From: Acidobacteriota bacterium
Lineage (GTDB): Bacteria; Acidobacteriota; Thermoanaerobaculia; UBA5066
Direction: 5' to 3'
DNA: 64,000 bases
Assembly (NCBI GenBank): GCA_029781975.1
Contig: JAKOVQ010000017.1
Coordinates: forward strand, 504,074 to 568,073
The notes beneath the pieces were generated by a model. It had not been told where the DNA came from. It did not search any database and was given only the letters and a program-made list of their open reading frames with translations. The position numbers and the translations under genes are program-made. Shown here piece by piece: positions 7,824 to 16,371 of the stretch (the stretch's first letter is position 1; each line of letters opens with the position of its first letter).

Positions 7824-8264
7824 TCACGCCCCGAGCCGCGCCAGGATCGCGGTCAGCTCGGCGACGTTGCTCCGTTGCCGCGGGATCAGCTCGAGCGTCA
7901 CCAGCTCGCGGGCGTCGCCGTGGAGGATCCCGTTGGCCGCCTCGAACATCGCGAGCCCCGCCTCCTCCCCGTAGAGGAGCTCGCGCACCGACGCCGTGTC
8001 CCGGAGCCGCGCGAACGCTCCCCACGTCCCCGCCTCGCTGGCGGGGACGCCGCCCAGCTCCCGGACGGCGACCTGAAGGGCCGCCACGGTCCGCTGGTGC
8101 TCCGAGGCGAAGCGGAGGATCCCGGCTGCGTCGACCACGACTCGCCCTTCCGCCGAGCGGAGGGCGCTCTGGTAGGCGTTCACGGCGGCGAGCTCGCCCC
8201 TGAGGAGGACGTTGAGACCTTCGATCCCGCCCGGCGGGGGGCGCGCGTTCCCTTCGTCGATCAT
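7824..8264 (-). CDS. DUF2383 four-helix-bundle protein (paralogue 1)
   Basis: This 146-residue all-helical, ferritin-like protein matches the DUF2383/PA2169 pattern: GLNVLLRGELAAVNAYQSAL, FASEHQRTVAALQ.AV..LGG.P and EEAGLAMFEAANG..HGDAREL...ELIPRQR. Conserved Glu, His and Gln residues sit where such bundles place metal ligands, but metal binding is unproven. The ATG at 8264 was chosen over an upstream extension because the family starts here and a GGGGGACGA stretch precedes it. A sigma-54 promoter lies 67 bases upstream. A close paralogue is at 14072-14503. Confidence 0.85.
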   Translation of the reverse strand: MIDEGNARPPPGGIEGLNVLLRGELAAVNAYQSALRSAEGRVVVDAAGILRFASEHQRTVAALQVAVRELGGVPASEAGTWGAFARLRDTASVRELLYGEEAGLAMFEAANGILHGDARELVTLELIPRQRSNVAELTAILARLGA

Positions 8265-8330
8265 CTCTCGTCCCCCTCGGCGCGCAGTCGGCTGGCCGGC
8301 ACTCTCGCGCTCCCTCATGAAGCCGGGGAG

Positions 8331-8346
8331 AGCACGCAGCGTGCCA
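8331..8346 (-). promoter_or_regulatory. Sigma-54 promoter for the DUF2383 gene at 8264
   Basis: On the minus strand it is TGGCACG-CTGC-GTGCT. Predicted start is about 8320, a leader of ~56 bases. Confidence 0.8.
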
Positions 8347-8467
8347 CCGGGGACGGTGCGGCGGGGCCCCCGGCGCACCTGTCCGTTCCAGCACCCGGGA
8401 GACGGCTCGGTTGACGTCCGCGCCGGTCGGGTCGATCCTGCTCGGCGGTATCGCCCCCCGGACTCGC

Positions 8468-9144
8468 ATGAACGAGACGATCCACCCCGACCCGCCCGGC
8501 GGAGTGGCCGGCGCCCTCGGAGCGCTCCGGCACGCTCTGGCCGATCCGCTCTCGGCCGCCGGGCTGACGCTCGAGCTGATCGAGCGCCGCCTGGCGGCGC
8601 TTCCTCCGAACGGGTCGTCGCTGGCGGAGAGGGTCCGCGGAGCCAAGGCCGAGCTCGCCGTCGCGGGACGCCTCATCGACCTCCTGCCGCGCCTCGCGAC
8701 CATCGCCGCGGAGGCGCCGACGAGCTCCTCGGCAGGCGACGTCTGCCGCGCGGCAGGGGTCCCGGTCGAGAGGGACGACGCGGCGTCCCGTTCGCCCCTT
8801 CTCATCCGGCGGGCGGCTTGCGTCGACGCCGTGCGCGCCGTGGCGCGGCTCCTCGGGTCGCCCGATCCCGGGGCTCCCCCCCCGCGGGCGTCGGTGGACG
8901 CCACCCCGGAGCGGGTGACGCTCCGCATCGTCTCCGTCGGCGGGGGCGGAGGGTCCCCGGACGCGGACCCCGAGCGACTCTTCCAGCTCGCGCGCGGCGA
9001 CGGGCGGACCGAGGAGCTCTTCCTCGCCCGCGCCGGCGTCGAAGCCGACGGAGGCCGCCTCCGGATCGCCGAGCGGGACGGGCGGCTGGTCGCGCTCCTC
9101 TCGTGGAGCCGGCAGCCGCCGCCGGGGAACGCGGGGCCGCCGGC

Positions 9145-9148
<4 letters not shown>
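8468..9148 (+). CDS. Degenerate histidine-kinase-like protein upstream of NtrC-type regulator
   Basis: This is a 226-residue soluble protein. Residues ~18-80 resemble a HisKA dimerisation helix pair, including RHALADPLSAAGLTLELIE with a His-(x4)-Pro arrangement like a phospho-acceptor box. Residues ~100-215 have the secondary-structure rhythm of an HATPase domain, but no N, G1 or G2 box is recognisable. The ATG at 8468 is preferred to a TTG at 8411. Its TGA overlaps the ATG of the response regulator (ATGA). It may be a phosphotransfer protein or an inactive kinase that tunes the regulator; both are inferences. Confidence 0.6.
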
Positions 9149-10527
<1,379 letters not shown>

Positions 10528-10539
10528 CCCCGGGGCGCC

Positions 10540-10577
10540 CTTGAAAAGCGTGCACGCCGGCTCGTAGGGTTTTCAAG
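10540..10577. promoter_or_regulatory. Candidate enhancer: perfect CTTGAAAA / TTTTCAAG inverted repeat
   Basis: Two exact 8-base arms (10540-10547 and 10570-10577) have centres 30 bases apart and lie 50-87 bases upstream of the sigma-54 promoter at 10627. The half-site resembles the repeats at 3072 and 21242. The 22-base spacing makes a terminator for the regulator gene unlikely. Confidence 0.5.
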
Positions 10578-10626
10578 TCCCGGGACGCGCGACGGTCCGC
10601 CGCCGGGGCGTTCGGACCCTTTTCGC

Positions 10627-10642
10627 TGGCACGGTCCGTGCT
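10627..10642 (+). promoter_or_regulatory. Sigma-54 promoter for the radical SAM gene at 10654
   Basis: TGGCACG-GTCC-GTGCT. By the usual spacing, transcription would start at about 10653, one base before the ATG, and no Shine-Dalgarno sequence is visible. The mRNA may be leaderless. Confidence 0.8.
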
Positions 10643-10653
10643 CCGACGTCCCC

Positions 10654-12315
10654 ATGCGCAAGCTCAGAATCGGCGTCGTCGACCTGGTCAGCAAGGGACC
10701 CACGAAGGCCCTCTACGCGCGGGTGATGAACGCCAACCTGGCCAGCATCATGCCGCAGGTCGTCGCGGCCTGGTGCGAGGCCGAGGGACACGAGGTCACG
10801 CACGTCTGCTACACGGGCTTCGAGGACCTCGTCGCGGAGCTTCCGGCCGACGCCGACCTCGTCTTCATCGGCGCCTTCACCGAGGCGGCGCAGACCGCCT
10901 ACGCCCTGAGCAACCTCTTCCGGTCCCGGGGCGCGGTGACGGCGCTCGGCGGCCCCCACGCCCGCTGCTTCCCGGAGGACGCCGCGAAGTACTTCGACTA
11001 CGTCTTCGGCTTCACGGACCGGGCGGTCCTCCGCGACGTCCTCGCCGACTGCTCGCGGCACCGGCCGCTCGGCCGGCAGGTCGCGGCGCCCCGGCAGCCC
11101 CTCTCCCTCCCCGGCGTTCGCGAGCGCTGGAAGTTCATCGAGCCGACCCTCCGGAAGGCCCCGGCCCTGAAGCTCGTCCCGATGCTCGCCAGCCTCGGCT
11201 GCCCGTACACGTGCAGCTTCTGCATCGACGCGACGGTCCCCTACCAGCCGCTCGACCTCGACGTCCTGAAGGACGACCTCAGGTTCCTCCTGACGAAGCA
11301 GCGCGAGCCGCACGTCGGCTGGCACGACCCGAACTTCGGGGTCCGCTTCGACGAGACCCTCGGCGCCATCGAGGAGGCGGTCCCCCCCGGCAGCGTCGGC
11401 TTCGCCGCCGAGAGCAGCCTCTCGATCCTCACCGAGCCCCACCTGGCGCGCCTGAAGAGGAACGGCTTCGCCGCCCTCCTCCCCGGCATCGAGTCCTGGT
11501 ACGACCTGGGGCAGAAGTCGAAGACGGGGATGCTGCGCGGGATGACCAAGGTCGTGGAGGTGGCCGAGCACGTCAACACGATCCTGAGGTACGTGCCCTA
11601 CGTCCAGACCAACTTCGTCCTCGGCCTCGACTGCGACGAGGGGGAGGAGCCGTTCGCGCTGACGAAGCGGTTCCTGGACCTCGCGCCCGGCGCCTTCCCG
11701 GGCTACTCGCTCCTCTCGGCGTTCGGCCGGGCCGCGCCCCTCAACCTCCAGTACCAGCGCGCGGACCGCGTCCTCCCCTTCCCGTTCCACTTCCTCGACA
11801 ACAACCACGCCATGAACGTGAGGCCGAAGAACTACTCGTGGCCGGAGTTCTACGACCAGGTGATCGGGCTGTCGCGGTACACCTTCTCGTGGCCGGCGAT
11901 CGCGAGGCGGTTCCAGGCGACGAAGGCCGCGATGCCCCGCTGGCTGAACGTCGTCCGCGCGGTCTCGTCGGAGGGCTTCGGCCGGATCCGTCACTACTCG
12001 GAGCTGCGGCGCCGGCTCGACACGGACGGAGAGGTCCGGTCCTTCTTCGACCAGTCGAGCGACGTGCTTCCCGGCTTCTACGCCGACCAGGTGAAGAGGG
12101 ACCTCGGGCCGCTCTGGCGCTGGCTCCCGGAGGGCGCCCTGGGCCACGATCACCACGCCTACCTGAATGCGCACGAGTCGGGAGCCCTTCGCGAGGGTCC
12201 GGGCGCGATCCGGCTCTCCCCGGCGCACCCGGCCCCTTTCCTCGCCACGGATCGTCACCCGCGCCTCGCTCCCGACCGGGCGGCGGAAGCGGGCGGCGGG
12301 CTCCGGGAGAGCTAG
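10654..12315 (+). CDS. B12-binding-domain radical SAM protein (first of two)
   Basis: This 553-residue protein has an N-terminal Rossmann-like cobalamin-binding-type domain (about 4-130) without an obvious DxHxxG motif. It is followed by a radical SAM core with the cluster motif CPYTCSFC near residue 181, and a ~200-residue C-terminal region rich in aromatic residues. Family members use a 4Fe-4S cluster and SAM, often with cobalamin, for methylation or rearrangement of lipids, cofactors or secondary metabolites. The substrate is unknown. The ATG cannot be moved downstream without losing the first strand (LRIGVVDL). The stop overlaps the convergent YqjD-like gene by 4 bases. Confidence 0.8.
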   Translation: MRKLRIGVVDLVSKGPTKALYARVMNANLASIMPQVVAAWCEAEGHEVTHVCYTGFEDLVAELPADADLVFIGAFTEAAQTAYALSNLFRSRGAVTALGGPHARCFPEDAAKYFDYVFGFTDRAVLRDVLADCSRHRPLGRQVAAPRQPLSLPGVRERWKFIEPTLRKAPALKLVPMLASLGCPYTCSFCIDATVPYQPLDLDVLKDDLRFLLTKQREPHVGWHDPNFGVRFDETLGAIEEAVPPGSVGFAAESSLSILTEPHLARLKRNGFAALLPGIESWYDLGQKSKTGMLRGMTKVVEVAEHVNTILRYVPYVQTNFVLGLDCDEGEEPFALTKRFLDLAPGAFPGYSLLSAFGRAAPLNLQYQRADRVLPFPFHFLDNNHAMNVRPKNYSWPEFYDQVIGLSRYTFSWPAIARRFQATKAAMPRWLNVVRAVSSEGFGRIRHYSELRRRLDTDGEVRSFFDQSSDVLPGFYADQVKRDLGPLWRWLPEGALGHDHHAYLNAHESGALREGPGAIRLSPAHPAPFLATDRHPRLAPDRAAEAGGGLRES

Positions 12316-12596
12316 CCCGTCGCCGGCGGCGTGCGCGCGGCCCGGCTCACGACGAGGCCGGTGAGGAACCCCACCGCCAGCCCCGTCCCGAGGGCCCCCA
12401 GGACGATCGTCCAGGGGCGCGCCTCGACGTACTGGTCGACGTCCCGCGAAAGGTCGCGCCAGGTCGTCTTCGCGACCTGCCGGGCGTCACGGGCCGCCTC
12501 CTTCCCGTGCTCCCAGCTCTCCTTCAGGTGTGCCGACGCCGCGGCGAGGTCGGCGTCGCGCGCGCGGGGGGCGGTCGGTGTGCTCGTGGTGTCCAT
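12312..12596 (-). CDS. YqjD/ElaB-like (DUF883) membrane-anchored protein
   Basis: This 94-residue protein has an amphipathic, Ala/Lys/Glu-rich N-terminal helix (15-60), then the motif EARPWTIVLGALGTGLAVGFLTGLVVSR, the C-terminal anchor typical of DUF883 proteins. Characterised relatives sit in the inner membrane and bind ribosomes in stationary phase. Ribosome site AGGAGA precedes the ATG. It is divergent from the CsbD gene, and both have their own sigma-54 promoter. Confidence 0.8.
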   Translation of the reverse strand: MDTTSTPTAPRARDADLAAASAHLKESWEHGKEAARDARQVAKTTWRDLSRDVDQYVEARPWTIVLGALGTGLAVGFLTGLVVSRAARTPPATG

Positions 12597-12622
12597 GGGC
12601 GTCTCCTATCCGGGCAGCTTCC

Positions 12623-12638
12623 CGCAACTCCCGTGCCG
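12623..12638 (-). promoter_or_regulatory. Sigma-54 promoter for the YqjD-like gene
   Basis: On the minus strand it is CGGCACG-GGAG-TTGCG; the GG and GC pairs are intact. Predicted start is about 12613, with the AGGAGA ribosome site inside the leader. Confidence 0.78.
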
Positions 12639-12661
12639 CGAAAGGCGAGCGCGGATCCGGG

Positions 12662-12677
12662 TGGCATGCCACGTGCT
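12662..12677 (+). promoter_or_regulatory. Sigma-54 promoter for the CsbD gene
   Basis: TGGCATG-CCAC-GTGCT, divergent from the minus-strand promoter 24 bases away. Predicted start is about 12687, before the AAAGGAG ribosome site. Confidence 0.75.
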
Positions 12678-12703
12678 CCCGAACGTGGTGCAAAGGAGAG
12701 CCC

Positions 12704-12907
12704 ATGCGACAGCAAGAGGTCCGCGGAAAGGTGAAGAAGACCAAGGGCAGGGTGAAGGAAGCCGTCGGGATCCTCTCCGGCGACAAGAAGCTGGAGCGCG
12801 AGGGCTCCCTCGAGCGCGCTCAGGGCGCGGTCGAGGAGGGGCTCGGCAAGGCGCGCCGCAAGGTCGGCGAGGTCCTGACGAACCTCGGCAAGGCCATCGG
12901 CAGGTAG
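12704..12907 (+). CDS. CsbD-family stress protein
   Basis: This 67-residue, highly charged helical protein (MRQQEVRGKVKKTKGRVKEA...) carries the CsbD signature GKVKKTKGRVKEAVG and a C-terminal GLGKARRKVGEVLTNLGKAIGR. In Bacillus the family is under general stress control; the molecular role is unknown. Ribosome site AAAGGAG lies 6 bases before the ATG. It has its own sigma-54-type promoter and probably heads a transcript that continues into the 13000 and 13739 genes. Confidence 0.85.
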   Translation: MRQQEVRGKVKKTKGRVKEAVGILSGDKKLEREGSLERAQGAVEEGLGKARRKVGEVLTNLGKAIGR

Positions 12908-12999
12908 CCCGACCCCCGCGGGGCCGATTCCACGACGCTCGCCCGGCGGGCTGGCTCGCCTCGTGTGACGCCCGGCCTCGACAGGCAGGAGGACTCCCC

Positions 13000-13698
13000 A
13001 TGAAGACGCTCGTCGTCGCTCTCGCTCTCGTCGCTTCCACCTCGTTCGGGGGGCGGAGCGCCGCGGAGCCGCGGGATCCCGCCGCGACCCCGGCGGACCC
13101 CTCCGCGAGCTCCGTCCTCGTCGACGACGTCGTCAAGCTCTGGAAGGCCGACCTGTCCGAGGACTTCCTCGCGAGGTACGTGGCCCGGTCGGAGCTGGCC
13201 CGCGTCCTGACGGCCCGGGACGTCGCCCGCCTCCGCGGGGAGGGGGTACCCGAGACCTTCATCGCGTCGGTCACTCTCCCGGGCGTCGCCGCCGACGCGG
13301 CGGCGGGCGCCCCGCGGCAGGCCGCCGGCCCCCGGGACTCGCGCCGCTGGGACGGGCTGACCCTCAGGAACACGGGGCTTGTCCTGTTCGAGAGCCGGTG
13401 GGATCCCGGGGTCCTCGAGTTCAGGGACGGGTCGCTTCGCTGGATCGACTCGCGGGACCCGGGGAAGAACGTCCTCCTTCCGGCGGCGCAGCTGACCGAG
13501 CAGGCGCTCGTCTGCCAGGTGAAGTCCGGCCGGAGCGAGTGCTTCGAGTGGGTCGTGAAGACGGCCAGCGACGACTACCGGTTCCGCGACGCCGGGTGGC
13601 GGCTCGGCGAGAACGCCAGGATCGAGGACGTCTTCGAGTTCTTCCGCAGCGCCTTCCCGAAGCTGGTCTCGTCCCGCATGCAGGGCGACGAGAGGTGA
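13000..13698 (+). CDS. Secreted protein of unknown function
   Basis: This 232-residue protein has a signal peptide (MKTLVVALALVASTSFGGRSAA). Residues 35-95 form a helical stretch ending in GEGVPETFIASV, as in proteins that bear short 'lysine-helix' repeats of unknown role. Residues 110-220 look like a small beta domain of the PH/GRAM type (LTLRNTGLVLFESRWDPGVLEFRDGSLRWID...). There are two cysteines (VCQVKSGRSEC) that could form a disulfide. Ribosome site AGGAGGA fixes the start. It lies 92 bases after the CsbD gene. Confidence 0.7.
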   Translation: MKTLVVALALVASTSFGGRSAAEPRDPAATPADPSASSVLVDDVVKLWKADLSEDFLARYVARSELARVLTARDVARLRGEGVPETFIASVTLPGVAADAAAGAPRQAAGPRDSRRWDGLTLRNTGLVLFESRWDPGVLEFRDGSLRWIDSRDPGKNVLLPAAQLTEQALVCQVKSGRSECFEWVVKTASDDYRFRDAGWRLGENARIEDVFEFFRSAFPKLVSSRMQGDER

Positions 13699-13738
13699 GC
13701 GGCCGCGCCGAAGCGGACCGACGAAAGGGGCACGCGAC

Positions 13739-14014
13739 ATGATCTCCATCCCGGGAATCCTCCTCCTGATCCTCATCGCGGCGATCTGCGGCGCCATCGG
13801 GAGCGCCCTCGCGGGCGGGACCCGGGGCGGGGTCGTCGTCTCCATCGCTCTCGGCTTCGTCGGCGCGCTCCTCGGCTCCTGGATCGCGCGACAGATGAAG
13901 CTGCCGGAGCCCTTCGTCCTCCACGCCGCGGGACAGGCGTTCCCGGTCCTCTGGTCCGTGGTCGGGTCGGCGCTCTTCGTGGCGCTCCTGCACCTCTTCA
14001 GCCGGCGCCGGTGA
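13739..14014 (+). CDS. GlsB/YeaQ/YmgE-type small membrane protein
   Basis: This 91-residue protein has three hydrophobic helices and the glycine-patterned family signature: AAICGAIGSALAGG, then VSIALGFVGALLGSWIARQM. The family (transglycosylase-associated protein) is stress-induced in many bacteria and of unknown biochemical function. A GAAAGGGG ribosome site lies before the ATG. It follows the secreted-protein gene by 40 bases, so it is probably in the same transcript. Confidence 0.8.
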   Translation: MISIPGILLLILIAAICGAIGSALAGGTRGGVVVSIALGFVGALLGSWIARQMKLPEPFVLHAAGQAFPVLWSVVGSALFVALLHLFSRRR

Positions 14015-14035
14015 CCCGGCCTCGCAGGCCCGGTC

Positions 14036-14051
14036 CGGCACGGGTCGTGCT
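14036..14051 (+). promoter_or_regulatory. Sigma-54 promoter for the second DUF2383 gene
   Basis: CGGCACG-GGTC-GTGCT. Predicted start is about 14062, a leader of only ~10 bases. Confidence 0.75.
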
Positions 14052-14071
14052 CTTCCGAGGCGGGTGACAAC

Positions 14072-14503
14072 ATGAGCCTCCATCCTCCTCCGCCGGCCGA
14101 GAGCCTGAACACCCTCCTCCGGACCGAGCTCGCGGCGGTCGTCGCCTACCAGCACGCCCTCCGCTCGCTCGACGGCAGGCTCGGGGTCGACTCCGAGCGG
14201 ATCCTCCGGATGGCGGCGGGACACCAGCGGACCGTCGCCGCGCTCCAGGCCTGCGTTCATGCCCTCGGGGGCACCCCGGCCACGGAACCGGGCGCCTCCT
14301 GGAGCGCCTTCTCCCTCCTCCGCGACGAGCTCTCCGTCCAGCAGCTGCTCGAGGCCGAGGAGTGCGGCCTGGCCGACTACGAGGCCGCGCTCCCGTCGCT
14401 CGAAGGCGACGTGCGCGACCTGGTCGAGACCGAGCTCATCCCGCGCCAGCGGCAGCACGTCGCCACGCTCTCGAGGCTCCTGATCGACGTCTGCGACGTG
14501 TAG
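14072..14503 (+). CDS. DUF2383 four-helix-bundle protein (paralogue 2)
   Basis: This 143-residue paralogue of the 7824-8264 product has the same landmarks: SLNTLLRTELAAVVAYQHAL, AAGHQRTVAALQACVHALGG, EEC.LADYEAA and VETELIPRQRQHV. Each copy has its own sigma-54 promoter, so the two are probably induced together. Divergence between them is moderate, not that of a recent duplication. It may be ferritin-like, but no metal site is proven. Confidence 0.83.
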   Translation: MSLHPPPPAESLNTLLRTELAAVVAYQHALRSLDGRLGVDSERILRMAAGHQRTVAALQACVHALGGTPATEPGASWSAFSLLRDELSVQQLLEAEECGLADYEAALPSLEGDVRDLVETELIPRQRQHVATLSRLLIDVCDV

Positions 14504-14584
14504 GACGCTCCGGTCGGCCCCGCCCGATCCGGGAGAGGGGCCCGGTCGTCGCCGTCGCGGAACGGGCCGGGATCGAGGGGCCGC

Positions 14585-16246
14585 TCAGGGGGCCCCGACG
14601 GGCTCACCTGCCCGCGAGAGGAGGCGCTCGAGGGTGGCCACGTCGACCGGCTTGGCGAGGTGGTGGTCGAAGCCGGCCTCCCGCGATCGGACGAGGTCCT
14701 CCGGCTGGACCCAGCCGGAGAGGGCCACGAGGACGAGGCCGGCGAGCGACCGATCGCCCCTGAGGCGACGGGCGACCTCGAGCCCGCTGTACCCGGGAAG
14801 CCCGATGTCGAGGACGGCGGCGTCGGGACGGAGGCGCCTGGCCATCTCGACGGCCGAGGGACCGTCGTGCGCCACGTGCGTCTCGTGCCCGTCCAGGGCG
14901 AGGAGCTCGGCGAGCGTCCGGGCTGCGTCGACGTTGTCGTCCACCACGAGGACCCGACGGGACGCGACGGGCGGCGGCGGGGCGCGCCGCCGGACCTTCG
15001 TGCCGGCTTCGGCCCCGCCTGCGAGCGGCAGCCGGAGCGTGAAGGCGCTCCCCTCTCCGCGCCCCGCGCTGGCGGCGGTCAGCGAGCCGCCGTGCAGCTC
15101 CGCCAGCCGCTTCGCGAGCGCCAGGCCGATGCCGAGCCCGCCGTGGTCGACGGCGGACCGATCCGCGACCTGGCTGAACATGGTGAAGATGTCGGCCAGC
15201 GACTCCGCCGGGATCCCGATCCCCGTGTCGACGACGCGGACGACGACCGCGTCGTCCTGCCGGGTCGCCTCGACCCGGACCCTGCCGCCGGGCTCCGTGT
15301 ACCGCGCCGCGTTCGAGAGGAGGTTCGCGAGGATCTGCGCGAGCCGGACGGGGTCGCCGTGCAGGAGGACCGGATCCTCGGGCAACGCGACGTCAAGCGC
15401 GTGCCGCCGGCCGAGGAGGAGCGGCCGCGCGGCCTCGAGCGCGCTCTCGACCACGGAGGCGAGGGAGACCAGCTCCGGTCTCAGGCCGACCTTCCCGTAC
15501 GAGATCCTGGAGAGGTCCAGGAGGTCGTCGATGAGGCGGACCAGGTGGGTCACCTGCCGCTCGATCACCTGTCGCGCCTCCGCGGCGCGGGCCCGGTCCG
15601 CCTCCCCGTCTCCCAGGCGGGCCAGGATCTCCGTCGCGTGACCGATCGGGGCGAGCGGATTGCGGAGCTCGTGCGCCAGGGTGGCGAGGAACTCGTTCTT
15701 CCGGCGGTCCACGTCGCGGAGCTTCTGCTCGGCCCGCCGCCGTTCGGCGACCTCCGCCACGAGCGCCGCGTTCATCGTCTCGAGGCTCGTGGAGCGCTCC
15801 TCGACCCGCTCCTGCAGCTCTTCCCGGGCCTGCCGGAGCGCGGCCTCCCGGCGACGCGCCGCCGCGGCGTAGCGGATCGACCGCTCGAGGAGCGCCGCGT
15901 CGAGCCCGTCCGTCACGAGAAAGCCGGCCGCCCCTCTCTCCATCGCGGCGAGGTCCAGGGTCCTGTCGCCCGCGTCGCCCAGGAGGAGGACCGGCGCGTC
16001 GCCCCCCGCCTCGTGGTACGCGCGCAGCAGGTCGATGCCGCTCCGCTCGCCCAGCCGCCCGGCGACGAGGAGGGCGTCGTACCGGCTCGAGGTCATCCGG
16101 CTGAACCCGGCCTCGAAGGACCGCGCCCAGTCGACCTCGAAGCGGACCGGCACCTGCGCGACGAGCTCGCGCAGCCGGGCGGCGCTCGCCTCGTCCGTCT
16201 CGACGAGGAGGACGCGGAGAAGCGGGTTTTCCGTCGGAAGGGGCAT
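14585..16246 (-). CDS. Hybrid sensor histidine kinase with two receiver domains
   Basis: This is a 553-residue cytoplasmic protein. The N-terminal receiver-like domain (about 10-125) lacks the usual acceptor Asp: the site reads YDALLVAGRLGERSG. A coiled coil (130-175) leads to HisKA with AHELRNPLAPI, then an HATPase domain with NLLSNAARYT, DTGIGIP and GGLGIGLAL motifs. A C-terminal receiver has an intact acceptor in AVLDIGLPGYSG. No membrane segment or PAS domain is seen, so the input is probably through the degenerate receiver. There is no output gene beside it; it diverges from the second radical SAM gene. Confidence 0.88.
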   Translation of the reverse strand: MPLPTENPLLRVLLVETDEASAARLRELVAQVPVRFEVDWARSFEAGFSRMTSSRYDALLVAGRLGERSGIDLLRAYHEAGGDAPVLLLGDAGDRTLDLAAMERGAAGFLVTDGLDAALLERSIRYAAAARRREAALRQAREELQERVEERSTSLETMNAALVAEVAERRRAEQKLRDVDRRKNEFLATLAHELRNPLAPIGHATEILARLGDGEADRARAAEARQVIERQVTHLVRLIDDLLDLSRISYGKVGLRPELVSLASVVESALEAARPLLLGRRHALDVALPEDPVLLHGDPVRLAQILANLLSNAARYTEPGGRVRVEATRQDDAVVVRVVDTGIGIPAESLADIFTMFSQVADRSAVDHGGLGIGLALAKRLAELHGGSLTAASAGRGEGSAFTLRLPLAGGAEAGTKVRRRAPPPPVASRRVLVVDDNVDAARTLAELLALDGHETHVAHDGPSAVEMARRLRPDAAVLDIGLPGYSGLEVARRLRGDRSLAGLVLVALSGWVQPEDLVRSREAGFDHHLAKPVDVATLERLLSRAGEPVGAP

Positions 16247-16332
16247 TCGGTCGCTCTCCAGGACAGGATCACCCCGGCGGCACGGGACGTCAACGGAGCC
16301 CCCGCAGGCGCTGCCCCTTCCCGACCGGTCAC

Positions 16333-16348
16333 GGGCACGTCGCTTGCG
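16333..16348 (+). promoter_or_regulatory. Sigma-54 promoter for the radical SAM gene at 16372
   Basis: GGGCACG-TCGC-TTGCG has one mismatch at the first base. Predicted start is about 16359, just before a GGAGGG ribosome site. Confidence 0.7.
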
Positions 16349-16371
16349 ACGCGAGGCTCGCGGAGGGTCCC

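Noticed and set aside
8411-8467. TTG at 8411 as start of the kinase-like gene
   Set aside because: The extra residues show no conserved pattern, and an ATG in frame lies where the helical domain begins.
12952-12967. Sigma-54-like element TGGCTCG-CCTC-GTGTG before the gene at 13000
   Set aside because: The -12 box lacks the invariant GC. The gene can be read from the CsbD promoter.
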